From Haloferula luteola (GTDB lineage: Bacteria > Verrucomicrobiota > Verrucomicrobiia > Verrucomicrobiales > Akkermansiaceae), in contig NZ_JACHFD010000002.1 in the NCBI RefSeq assembly GCF_014201715.1, forward strand, positions 1 to 64,000: a stretch of DNA of 64,000 nucleotides. The letters are read 5' to 3'. Positions 1-7,134 of this stretch are shown here, in pieces (the first letter of the stretch is position 1; each line of letters starts with the position of its first letter). The notes under the pieces were generated by a model, which did no database searches, had not been told where the DNA came from, and saw only the letters and a list, made by a program, of their open reading frames with translations. A program made the position numbers and the translations under genes.

Positions 1-1682
1 CGGTCACCGCAAAAGGCATGGAGGTACTCATGAATCGCCACCAGAGTGAACGCCCAGGCTCGAGGCGAACTGAAGTGCTTCACCGGTTCGAGGCCACGCT
101 GGAAGAGCAGAGCGGAAAGGTTGCGGAAGCCCTCGTTTTGCGAGTGTCCGAGTGCCGTGCCGACCGCCCACAGCGCGCGTGCATGGCTGTCCTCAGAGCC
201 TTTGCTTTCGAGCCAGTGCCGCTCATGGTTCATGAAGTTCCGGAAGCGGCGCGTGTTCGCGTCGAAGGCATACCACAGGAACGCGAGATAGGTGCTCGCC
301 AGACGGTCGATCGCCGGATCAGGTCCATGCTCCCGCTCGTGGAAGACCGTGTAGATGAATGCCCGGGCGTTGTCGTCCGTACAGTAGGCCTCGTGGTAGT
401 TCGGCACGCTGTAGATCGCATGCTGGAAAATTCCCGTGTGGTCGGTCATCCGGAACAGATGATCGAGCTTGACCGCGGGGATCGGATAGCTGCGCCGGTC
501 CATCCCCGTGACAGCCGGCACGCTCAGTCCGGCGCGGGCGCGGTCGAAGCTCTCCATGTAGCGTCTCGCCACCTCCGGCCAGATCATGTTCCGGCCTTCC
601 TTCCACGCCCGCTTGCGCATGGCGGTCATCCGCGTGGGATGCTCCAGCAAATCGTTCACCGCTGCCGCGATGGCCGACGCGTCGGCAAAGGGCACCAGCA
701 CCCCGCGGTCCCCCGCGAGCAGTTCCCTGGCGTGCCAGTAGGGCGTGGAGACGATCGCCTTCCCGGCCCCGAACGTGTAGGCCAACGTCCCCGACGTGAT
801 CTGTTCCTCGTTGCGGTACGGCGTGAGGTAGATGTCCGCTCCGCCGATGAATTCCTTCAGCTCGTCCACCGGAACAAAGCGGTCGTGAAAGACCACCTGC
901 TCCGAAACCCCGAGCGTGACGGCAAGAGCCTCAAGGCTTTCCCGGTACACCTCGCCTTGCGTCGCGACAAGGTGCGGATGGGTTGCTCCGACCACGAGAT
1001 AGACGAGCTCGGGATTCTCGGCGAGGATTGCCGGCAGCGCTTCAATCGCCGTTTCGATTCCCTTGTTGGGCGACAGCAGACCGAATGTCAGCAACACCGT
1101 CTTGCCCTCTGCGTCGAAGACGTCTTTGTAGAAATTCGAATCCACGAAGGGCATGTCGATGACCCCGTGCGGGATAAGGTCGATCTTCGCGGGGTCCACG
1201 CCGTAATCCTCCACAAGCAGTCTCTGGCCGCGTTCCGCCATCACGACGAACCGCTCCGACAGTCGATCGAGCCGGCTCATCACCTCGCGCTGTGCCGTAT
1301 CGGGAGCCTTCAGCACCGTATGCAGCGTGGTGACAACCGGCTTCTTCAACTGGTCCAGGAAACCCAGCAGGTTGGAACCCGCAGGACCCCCGTAGATGCC
1401 GAATTCATGCTGTACCGAGACCACCTCGACGTTGTTGATGTGCAGGAACTCTGCCGCACGCGTGTAGGAGTCCGGGTCATTCTGGTCGATTTCAAAGCGG
1501 ACACTCGGTGGATAGTCGTAGCCCTCGGCCCGGTCGTTGACCGCCCCGGCGAAACAGCTCGAATCGGGGAACTCCTCGGCAATCGCCTCGCAGATCGCCG
1601 CGGTGAATGTCGCAATCCCGCAACGCCGCGGCGTATGAGTGCCAATGAATGCAATGTGGCGGGTGGGCTGGGAACGCATCAT
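1..1682 (-). CDS. Family 4 glycosyltransferase with C-terminal helical domain (3' end cut by window)
   Basis: Probably transfers a sugar from a nucleotide-sugar donor in the cytoplasm; donor and acceptor cannot be told from sequence. The frame stays open through base 1, so the C-terminus is missing; 560 codons are visible. Residues 1-370 read as a GT-B fold: an N-terminal Rossmann half beginning RHIAFIGTHTPRRCGIATF, then TVLLTFGLLSPNKGIETA at the start of the donor half, and a donor-site stretch (YLTPYRNEEQITSGTLAY) near residue 300. After about residue 370 comes a second region with NYHEAYCTDDNARAF and WAVGTALG, resembling an alpha/alpha-toroid domain, so the protein may be bifunctional. Two adjacent ATGs (1682, 1679) are candidate starts; an in-frame ATG at 1718 would add 12 residues. 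None has a clear Shine-Dalgarno. It is separated from the desaturase by 208 bases. The GT4 assignment is firm, the role is not. Confidence 0.85.
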   Translation of the reverse strand, partial: MMRSQPTRHIAFIGTHTPRRCGIATFTAAICEAIAEEFPDSSCFAGAVNDRAEGYDYPPSVRFEIDQNDPDSYTRAAEFLHINNVEVVSVQHEFGIYGGPAGSNLLGFLDQLKKPVVTTLHTVLKAPDTAQREVMSRLDRLSERFVVMAERGQRLLVEDYGVDPAKIDLIPHGVIDMPFVDSNFYKDVFDAEGKTVLLTFGLLSPNKGIETAIEALPAILAENPELVYLVVGATHPHLVATQGEVYRESLEALAVTLGVSEQVVFHDRFVPVDELKEFIGGADIYLTPYRNEEQITSGTLAYTFGAGKAIVSTPYWHARELLAGDRGVLVPFADASAIAAAVNDLLEHPTRMTAMRKRAWKEGRNMIWPEVARRYMESFDRARAGLSVPAVTGMDRRSYPIPAVKLDHLFRMTDHTGIFQHAIYSVPNYHEAYCTDDNARAFIYTVFHEREHGPDPAIDRLASTYLAFLWYAFDANTRRFRNFMNHERHWLESKGSEDSHARALWAVGTALGHSQNEGFRNLSALLFQRGLEPVKHFSSPRAWAFTLVAIHEYLHAFCGD

Positions 1683-1890
1683 GTCGGCGGAAATCAGAAA
1701 CGATCTCGCGCACTTCATGGCAGCGGTGTCAAAAAACACCGACAAGCAGCCCGTTGGCCACCTACGAAACGAGTCACCCTAGACCTTCGTCGAGGCGAGT
1801 CAAAGACTATAAAATGGGTCGATCATCCGTCGGACCTCCGGAGACGTTGGATCTGTGACTGCATGGGAAGTCGCGGAGTCCCGCACCACC

Positions 1891-2997
1891 TCACGTAGGT
1901 GTCGGGGCAAGTGCCGAAACGCGCTCCACCAACTCGCGGGTCTGGCGACGCCAGCGGGCGAGGGTCCGCCGCGAGATCTCGGCTTTCCGGTCGATTGCCT
2001 CGCCGAGCTCGTGATACGCCAGCGCGAGTGTCTCCTCCAAGGCATGGACCGCTTGCAAGGCATTGTCACATACGCTGGTGCCCGATTGATGGATATCGGC
2101 GAGCTGCCGCCCGACGTGTTTCCTCGCCTCATCCATTTCCGCGAGCAGGATCTGGTGCTCCGGGACACGTCGCAACCCCGACACCAGGCCGACCTTGGCA
2201 AGGCACCAGGTCGCCCACTTGGTGGGATCGAAGGCCCACGCCTTCACGCCGTTGCGGTAGTCGTGTTGAAAGCGGTGGTGGAAATTGTGATAGCCCTCGC
2301 CGAAGGTGAGGAATGCCATCAGGGTCGAGTCCCTTGCGCTGCAAGTGCTGGAGTACGGCTGGCGGCCGATGGTGTGGCAGAGGCTGTTGATGAAGAAAGT
2401 GCACTGTTGGACCACGAAGACCCGCAGCGCGCCAACGATGAGGAAGCCGGCGAGCGCCCCTTCCGTCCCGTTCCACCAGTAACCGAGGGCGGCGGGCAGG
2501 ATCAGTCCCACGCCCACGGCAATCAGCTTGTCCGTGCGATGCTGGAGCATCACCAGGCGGTCCCGGCGCAGATCGGCCACGTTGTCGAGCGGGGGCTCGG
2601 GAAGAACCTTGAAGAGGATCCAGCCGATGTGTGCCCACAAGAAGCCCTGCTGGATGTTGTAGGGATCGTCGTCGTGATCGGTGTGCTTGTGGTGGCGGCG
2701 ATGGTCGGAGGCCCAGTTGAGCGCCGAATTCTCGAACGCGCAGGCCCCGAATACGAGGGTGAACAGTCTTACCGGCCACTTCGCCTTGAACGAGAGGTGG
2801 GAGAACAGCCGGTGGTAGCCGAGCGTGATGCTCATGCCGGTGGCGATCACGTAGAACGCGAACAGACCTCCGATGAACCAGTCCAAGCCGTGGCGGAACA
2901 GGTGGATCGGTGCTGCCACGAGGGCGAGGAGCGAGATCGCGAGGAGGAAGATCGTGTTGATCCAGTCAACGCGGGAGTAGGGAATTTTGAGAGCCAT
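1891..2997 (-). CDS. Membrane fatty-acid (acyl-CoA/acyl-lipid delta-9 type) desaturase
   Basis: Predicted to insert a cis double bond into saturated acyl chains, using a di-iron centre in the cytoplasmic membrane. The 368-residue protein has all three histidine boxes of the family: HRLFSH at 62-67, HRRHHKH at 99-105 and HNFHH at 237-241. Hydrophobic segments lie at about 15-30, 42-60 and 160-200. The last ~80 residues after the third box form a charged, helix-rich extension (many Arg, Glu and Ala) longer than in minimal delta-9 enzymes. It stands alone on the minus strand, upstream of the glycosyltransferase. The partner electron carrier is not in the window. The family assignment is secure; position specificity and acyl carrier are inferred from family. 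Confidence 0.93.
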   Translation of the reverse strand: MALKIPYSRVDWINTIFLLAISLLALVAAPIHLFRHGLDWFIGGLFAFYVIATGMSITLGYHRLFSHLSFKAKWPVRLFTLVFGACAFENSALNWASDHRRHHKHTDHDDDPYNIQQGFLWAHIGWILFKVLPEPPLDNVADLRRDRLVMLQHRTDKLIAVGVGLILPAALGYWWNGTEGALAGFLIVGALRVFVVQQCTFFINSLCHTIGRQPYSSTCSARDSTLMAFLTFGEGYHNFHHRFQHDYRNGVKAWAFDPTKWATWCLAKVGLVSGLRRVPEHQILLAEMDEARKHVGRQLADIHQSGTSVCDNALQAVHALEETLALAYHELGEAIDRKAEISRRTLARWRRQTRELVERVSALAPTPT

Positions 2998-3505
2998 GTT
3001 GTTGAGCGATGGCCGGACTTATATGGTCCGGCGGTGTTGGGTGTAGGTTAATCTAAGGCCGACGGAGCTCGATACGAATCCTGTTAGTCCGGAACCGGCG
3101 TGCCCGTCTTCCCGAGCGACCCGTCGAACGAATGGAGTCGCCCCGAACTGAAACAAGGACGGCCCGGCAATCCCGGCCGCCCCTGTCCCATTCACGCATC
3201 TTGGGGGGGCGGATGTTTGAGCATTCAATGGAAGGGCGGCGCATGCTCGCCGTTTCCGTGTTCACCGTAGCGTCTACGCGAGGAAAGCGGACGTTTCGCC
3301 CATTGGGGGAGTGGGGAAGCGGGATGATTGGGGCTGGAGCTTGGGCGGGCATGGAGGTGGCGGCGGAAGGGTCCCGCGCCATTCCCGGCAAAGGGGCTCG
3401 TCACCCCGAAAGGGCACAGACGGACTGCCCTACGAAACTAGAGAAAGCATGATCCGTCACCCCCGGGAGGAGCACCGCCTTTTGAATGAGTCGCAGGAGA
3501 AGGGA
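2998..3505. other. Intergenic region between desaturase and RRM gene
   Basis: About 500 bases with no convincing gene. Open frames here are arginine-rich or low in complexity and match no family I know. The part next to 2998 should hold the desaturase promoter. The part next to 3505 should hold the RRM gene's terminator. Confidence 0.5.
3391..3430 (-). terminator. Candidate terminator hairpins downstream of RRM gene 1
   Basis: Read on the minus strand, GGGCA (3430-3426) pairs with TGCCC (3416-3412) and is followed by TTTC. A second hairpin, GGGG/CCCC followed by TTT, lies just downstream. They begin about 76 bases after the RRM stop codon. The stems are short, so the call is weak. Confidence 0.35.
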
Positions 3506-3823
3506 CTACCAGCGGCGCCCTCCGCCTCCACGGTTGCCGCCGCCACCGCGCTGGCCACCACCGTGACCGCCACCGCGTTCCTCGCGGGCCAGCGCTTCAT
3601 TGACGCGCAGAGCGCGGCCCTGGAAGTCCTGGCCGTCGGTACCCTTGATCGCGGCTTCCATTTCATCCTTGGAACCCATCGTCACGAAGGCGAAGCCGCG
3701 CGGGCGGCCCGATTCGCGGTCGGTGGGCATGTGGACATCGGTTACGGTGCCGTATTCGCTGAACAGGCCCTGAAGGTCCTGGTCGCCGGAGGTGAAGGGG
3801 AGATTCCCCACATACATTTTCAT
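3506..3823 (-). CDS. Small glycine-rich RRM RNA-binding protein (paralogue 1)
   Basis: A single RNA-recognition-motif protein of 105 residues, of the kind often cold-induced in bacteria and cyanobacteria, probably acting as a cytoplasmic RNA chaperone or binding protein. RNP2 is MYVGNL at 3-8 and RNP1 is RGFAFVTM at about 42-49. The RRM covers residues 1-78. The tail is Gly/Arg-rich ([17 protein letters not shown]) and ends in RRW. It is closely similar along its length to the gene at 49176, and the two share a long 5' leader. The start follows from the RRM beginning MKMYVGN, identical in both copies. No Shine-Dalgarno precedes the ATG; the position is occupied by CCACCTGA instead. Target RNAs are unknown. 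Confidence 0.93.
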   Translation of the reverse strand: MKMYVGNLPFTSGDQDLQGLFSEYGTVTDVHMPTDRESGRPRGFAFVTMGSKDEMEAAIKGTDGQDFQGRALRVNEALAREERGGGHGGGQRGGGGNRGGGGRRW

Positions 3824-3958
3824 AATATCAGGTGGCTCGCGCGATCCCTTGGGTATCGTGCAGACTGTTCCCGCTTATCGGGTTTCAGATTACCACCGAA
3901 TCACTAAACTCACCTGGCAACGCTCCATGCCTTGAACATGCCAAGGCGCGGACCACAG
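3824..3958 (-). promoter_or_regulatory. Conserved structured 5' leader of RRM gene 1
   Basis: About 135 bases directly upstream of the start codon are strongly conserved with the leader of the second RRM gene. In mRNA sense the core includes TTGCCAGGTGAGTTT, TTCGGTGGTAATCTGAAA and CGGGAACAGTC. A hairpin, CCCG-ATAAG-CGGG, lies at 3882-3870. CACCTG (3834-3829), 6-11 bases before the ATG, is complementary to CAGGTG (3916-3911). The same arm also overlaps complementarity to GGTGG (3897-3893), so two pairings could compete. This fits a translational switch, thermosensor or autoregulatory site. Conservation is seen directly; function is inferred. Confidence 0.7.
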
Positions 3959-4043
3959 GAGTACCTTGGGGCAGAAGACCATGGCGGGCAAGCTTATTCG
4001 CAAAAGTTTTTACACCAAGCGTGTCCGGAGTCATCGTCCAGTG

Positions 4044-4913
4044 TCAGCCGAAAGCCCGACTCCCAGCGCCCAGCGGTTCGACCCAGACCCCCACGTCCAT
4101 CGAGGCTCCCGGGCAGCCGTGAAAAGATCCGGCGATCGGTGGCACGGATTCGGGGTCCCTCGCCACGGCTACCGGAATGTTGTCGATCCCGGCGAGCCCG
4201 CCGGTGGTCGGATCAAAGCCCTTCCAGCCGGCACCCGGGAGGTAGACCTCCAGCCATGCATGGGTGGAGCCGAAGTCGCGCGGGGACGGCGGCGCGTTGA
4301 GATAGCCGCTCACAAAGCGAGCCGCCAGGCCCAGTTGCCGGGCGGCTGCGATGAAGAGCGCCGAGAAGTCGCGACAGGATCCGCTGCCGAAGGCCAGCGT
4401 CTGCGCGGCCGACTGCACTCCCGGCTCCTCCCTGGTGCGGTATTGCAGGGTTTGGTGAATGCGGGAGTTGATCCGCCCCAACAACTCATAGGTTTCAATC
4501 CGCTCCGCCGGATTCCAGAGCGTCGCGATCCAATCCCGCACGGCAATTTCCGTCGGCCCTTTGCTAAGGTAGGGCACCAGAATGCCCCGGTCGGCGGCAG
4601 GATACTCGAAGGGATAGTTCGTAGCTGCTTCATGGACGACGAAGTCCAGCGGAGCCTCGTTGAATTGCTGGATGATCATCTCGCTCTCGATCGCCAGTCG
4701 GCTGGCGGGTTGGGAGAAGCTTGCCGTGGCGACGGAGTTGTCCTCGATGTCGCGGTGCCATCGGACGACCGCCGTGGGCGAAATGTCCAGCTTCGACGAC
4801 TCGATCCTCAGGTCATGGCCCTCCCGCGGGCGCAGCAGGAGCTGGTGGGTGCCGAGGATCACCTGACCCGTGAATCCGTAGTAGGTTCGGTGAATGATGC
4901 GGAAGCGGTGCAT
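4044..4913 (-). CDS. Transglutaminase-like cysteine protease family protein
   Basis: A 289-residue protein with the bacterial transglutaminase N-terminal beta domain (about 1-90) followed by a transglutaminase core. The catalytic triad is visible: Cys180 in GSGSCRDFS, His218 in STHAWLEV and Asp234 in GFDPTTG. Proteins of this type are usually peptidases, or crosslinking or amidase enzymes of unknown substrate. No signal peptide is seen, so it probably acts in the cytoplasm. The ATG at 4913 was chosen because the family begins with a short strand like MHRFRIIHRTYY; an open frame continues upstream but lies inside the enzyme I gene. It starts 5 bases after the stop of the enzyme I homologue, so the two are almost certainly cotranscribed. 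Confidence 0.88.
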   Translation of the reverse strand: MHRFRIIHRTYYGFTGQVILGTHQLLLRPREGHDLRIESSKLDISPTAVVRWHRDIEDNSVATASFSQPASRLAIESEMIIQQFNEAPLDFVVHEAATNYPFEYPAADRGILVPYLSKGPTEIAVRDWIATLWNPAERIETYELLGRINSRIHQTLQYRTREEPGVQSAAQTLAFGSGSCRDFSALFIAAARQLGLAARFVSGYLNAPPSPRDFGSTHAWLEVYLPGAGWKGFDPTTGGLAGIDNIPVAVARDPESVPPIAGSFHGCPGASMDVGVWVEPLGAGSRAFG

Positions 4914-4918
4914 GAGGG

Positions 4919-6580
4919 TCAGGGCTGGTGGCCGAGCGTGCAGCCGCGGATGGCCTCCTTGATCGCCGGCACCAGCGGAGGGGCGACACTCAGGGTCCGG
5001 ATGCCGCACTGGAGAATGCGCGAGACCTGGTCCGGCCGCCCGGCCAGCTCGCCGCAGAGCGAGACGGCGAGGTCGCCCGCCTCCTCGCAACCGATCTCCA
5101 GCAACCGGAAGATGACGTCCGAGGCATCGTCGAAATAGCGCTCTACGGCGGCATTCTCCCGGTCCGCCGCAAAGGCGTACTGCGTCAGGTCGTTGGTTCC
5201 GAAGCTTACGAAATCGGAATGTCTCGCGATCTTCCGCACGTCGAGGACCGCGGCGGGGGTCTCGAGCATGGCCCCCAAGGGCGGGAGCTTCGAGATCCGC
5301 TGTCGCGTCGCGATCGCACGGAGCCGCTCCCGGACCGCGAGCATGTCCGCGGCCACGCAGACCATCGGCACCAGCACGCTGAGATCGAAATGCTCCGCAA
5401 GTTTCAGGATCGTCCGAAGCTGGGAATCGAGCAGTTCGGGATACTCCAGCAACAAGCGGATCCCCCGGCGCCCGAGGGAGGGATTGGACTCGGCGAGAAA
5501 CCCGAGGAAGGGCAGCGGCTTGTCCGCTCCGATGTCCAACAGCCGAACGCAGACGGGCATCCCCCGGGCTGGATCGAGCGTTTGCTCCATTTCCTCGAAG
5601 AGCTCCTGCGGGTCCGGTGGTTGGGTCCGGCCGATGTAGGCTTGCTCGACCCGGTAGAGACCCACCCCCTCCGCCCCGCTCTCCATGGCCATCCGGGTGT
5701 CGTCGGCGTTCCCGACGTTCGCCATCACGGCGATCCGTACCCGATCGCGGGTCAACGCGGGACCCTTGGCGTGTTCCAATGCCATGCGGCTGGCTGCCTT
5801 CTTCCGCCTCACCGCGGCATGGAACGCTCTGACCTGATTCCGCGCTGGATGGACCGTCACCTTGCCGTGCTCGGCATCCACCAGCGCCAGAGCACCGATC
5901 GGCGCCAATGCGACCAGCCCGGCAAGGCCGGAGATGCAGGGAAGCCCCATTTCCCTGGCGAAAAGAGCGGCGTGGGATCCATGACTGCCATGCTCAAGGA
6001 GCACGGCGACCGTCGATCGCGAGCGGAGGATCATCGTGTCCGATGGCAGGAGGCGCATTGCCACCAACACACAACCCTCCGGAATGTCCTCCAAGGGGTG
6101 GGCGCTGATCCCTGCCAGTGCTCCCCGCAGGCGGCGGGAGAGATCCCGCATGTCGTCGCCCTTGTCGCGGGCGATCTGCGACTCCATCAGGAGAAACCGG
6201 TTCTCCCAACGCAGGAAGACCGTCTTCACAGCGCTGCCAGCACTGACGAGGTTCTCGGTGATCTCCCTACGTAGCTCTGCCTTGAGAGACGCGTCCTCCA
6301 GCAGAATGTGGTGCACGCTGAAAACCTGCGCGAGTTTCGCATCAATCTCCCTTTCCACTTTCTCCGCCAGCGCAAGGAGTTCCTCGGAGATGCTGAGTGT
6401 CGCTCTGTCGAGCCGCGAGATCTCCTCGTCCGAGTCATGCGGGCCCAGATCGTTCGCGAACCAACCATCGAAATAACCGCCGAGTGGATCGCCGACATGA
6501 AGGGGACCTTCGGCAAGGCCGGGAGAAATCGAAGTGCCGACGTAGATCTGAGGAGTGACAGCGTTCATAAATCCGTGCAT
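4919..6580 (-). CDS. ptsI: Phosphoenolpyruvate-protein phosphotransferase (PTS enzyme I homologue)
   Basis: Enzyme I takes phosphate from PEP onto a histidine and passes it to HPr in the cytoplasm. The 553-residue protein has the full layout: an N-terminal HPr-binding and phosphohistidine part beginning GTSISPGLAEGPL, phospho-His203 in GSHGSHAALFARE, and the PEP-binding barrel with GVGLYRVEQAYIGR (306-319), FGTNDLTQY (460-468) and active-site Cys509 in SLCGELAGRP. It is slightly shorter than the usual ~570. HPr, EIIA and sugar EII genes are all absent nearby, so it may serve a regulatory phosphorelay rather than sugar uptake (inference). A second in-frame ATG at 6568 is an equally plausible start. 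It is coupled to the transglutaminase gene downstream. Confidence 0.9.
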   Translation of the reverse strand: MHGFMNAVTPQIYVGTSISPGLAEGPLHVGDPLGGYFDGWFANDLGPHDSDEEISRLDRATLSISEELLALAEKVEREIDAKLAQVFSVHHILLEDASLKAELRREITENLVSAGSAVKTVFLRWENRFLLMESQIARDKGDDMRDLSRRLRGALAGISAHPLEDIPEGCVLVAMRLLPSDTMILRSRSTVAVLLEHGSHGSHAALFAREMGLPCISGLAGLVALAPIGALALVDAEHGKVTVHPARNQVRAFHAAVRRKKAASRMALEHAKGPALTRDRVRIAVMANVGNADDTRMAMESGAEGVGLYRVEQAYIGRTQPPDPQELFEEMEQTLDPARGMPVCVRLLDIGADKPLPFLGFLAESNPSLGRRGIRLLLEYPELLDSQLRTILKLAEHFDLSVLVPMVCVAADMLAVRERLRAIATRQRISKLPPLGAMLETPAAVLDVRKIARHSDFVSFGTNDLTQYAFAADRENAAVERYFDDASDVIFRLLEIGCEEAGDLAVSLCGELAGRPDQVSRILQCGIRTLSVAPPLVPAIKEAIRGCTLGHQP

Positions 6581-6998
6581 TGGTGCCGGTGAATGCGTCG
6601 CGCCTTGATGACGGTACCAACGGCACGAATCGGCCGAGTTGAATTAAATTCACGCTGAACGCGATTCTTCCTCCTCGGTCAGGACACTGGCACCGATTCG
6701 CCACTGCGGCAAAGATAATCCGAAGCGGACCTGGGTGGCTGGAAGCGAAATTCGTCTCCCATCTCTGTGGGCGGGCTGCGTCACGAGGATCGCTCGGATC
6801 GGGGCTGGGGCTTCGCCTGACTCGGCAACTGGCGTTGTCTGGTCTTCAGACACAACGTGCGTTCTCACAGTCTATTCGAGACTTTTAAACTCGCCTGCTC
6901 GACGATCCTCGTTAAAAATCCTTAAACCACCAGCATCAGAAAAGTGCATTGGATCCCTAGATTTGAATCAAAAAGTTCGCAATAGAGAGATGCCGAGA
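6581..6998. other. Intergenic region between ptsI and tRNA-Ser
   Basis: About 420 bases with no credible gene. The stretch from about 6880 to 6990 is AT-richer than its surroundings and includes TTTTAAAC and TTAAAAATCCTTAAAC. It may hold the ptsI promoter or the tRNA 3' processing and termination region; I cannot assign either. Confidence 0.45.
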
Positions 6999-7086
6999 TG
7001 GCGGAGGGGGTGGGATTCGAACCCACGGACAGTTTCCCGTCTCCGGTTTTCAAGACCGGCGCATTCGACCACTCTGCCACCCCTCC
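6999..7086 (-). tRNA. tRNA-Ser (anticodon UGA)
   Basis: A type II tRNA with a long variable arm, which identifies serine. The acceptor stem is GGAGGGG (7086-7080) paired with CCCCTCC (7009-7003), the discriminator is G (7002), and CCA is encoded at 7001-6999. The D arm begins TGGCAGAGTGG, the anticodon loop is CTTGAAA and the T loop is GTTCGAATC. It decodes UCA and, by wobble, other UCN codons. Confidence 0.97.
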
Positions 7087-7134
7087 GTTGCGCAGGGGTA
7101 TGCACCGGCCCGATAGCGGTCGGCAAGCCCTGAA

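Noticed and set aside
18-1898. A 626-residue open frame on the plus strand
   Set aside because: It is the complement of the glycosyltransferase gene; the translation is Arg/His/Val-rich with no family motif, while the minus strand has a clear GT4 protein.
3053-3391. Possible small minus-strand gene between desaturase and RRM gene
   Set aside because: Arg- and Pro-rich translation without recognisable domain or start signal; overlaps other equally poor frames.
3311-3907. 198-residue plus-strand frame across the RRM gene
   Set aside because: It is antisense to the RRM gene and its leader; the low-complexity [14 protein letters not shown] stretch is the complement of Gly codons.
4928-6274. Long plus-strand frame across the enzyme I gene
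   Set aside because: Shadow of the ptsI coding strand; the minus-strand product has all catalytic motifs.
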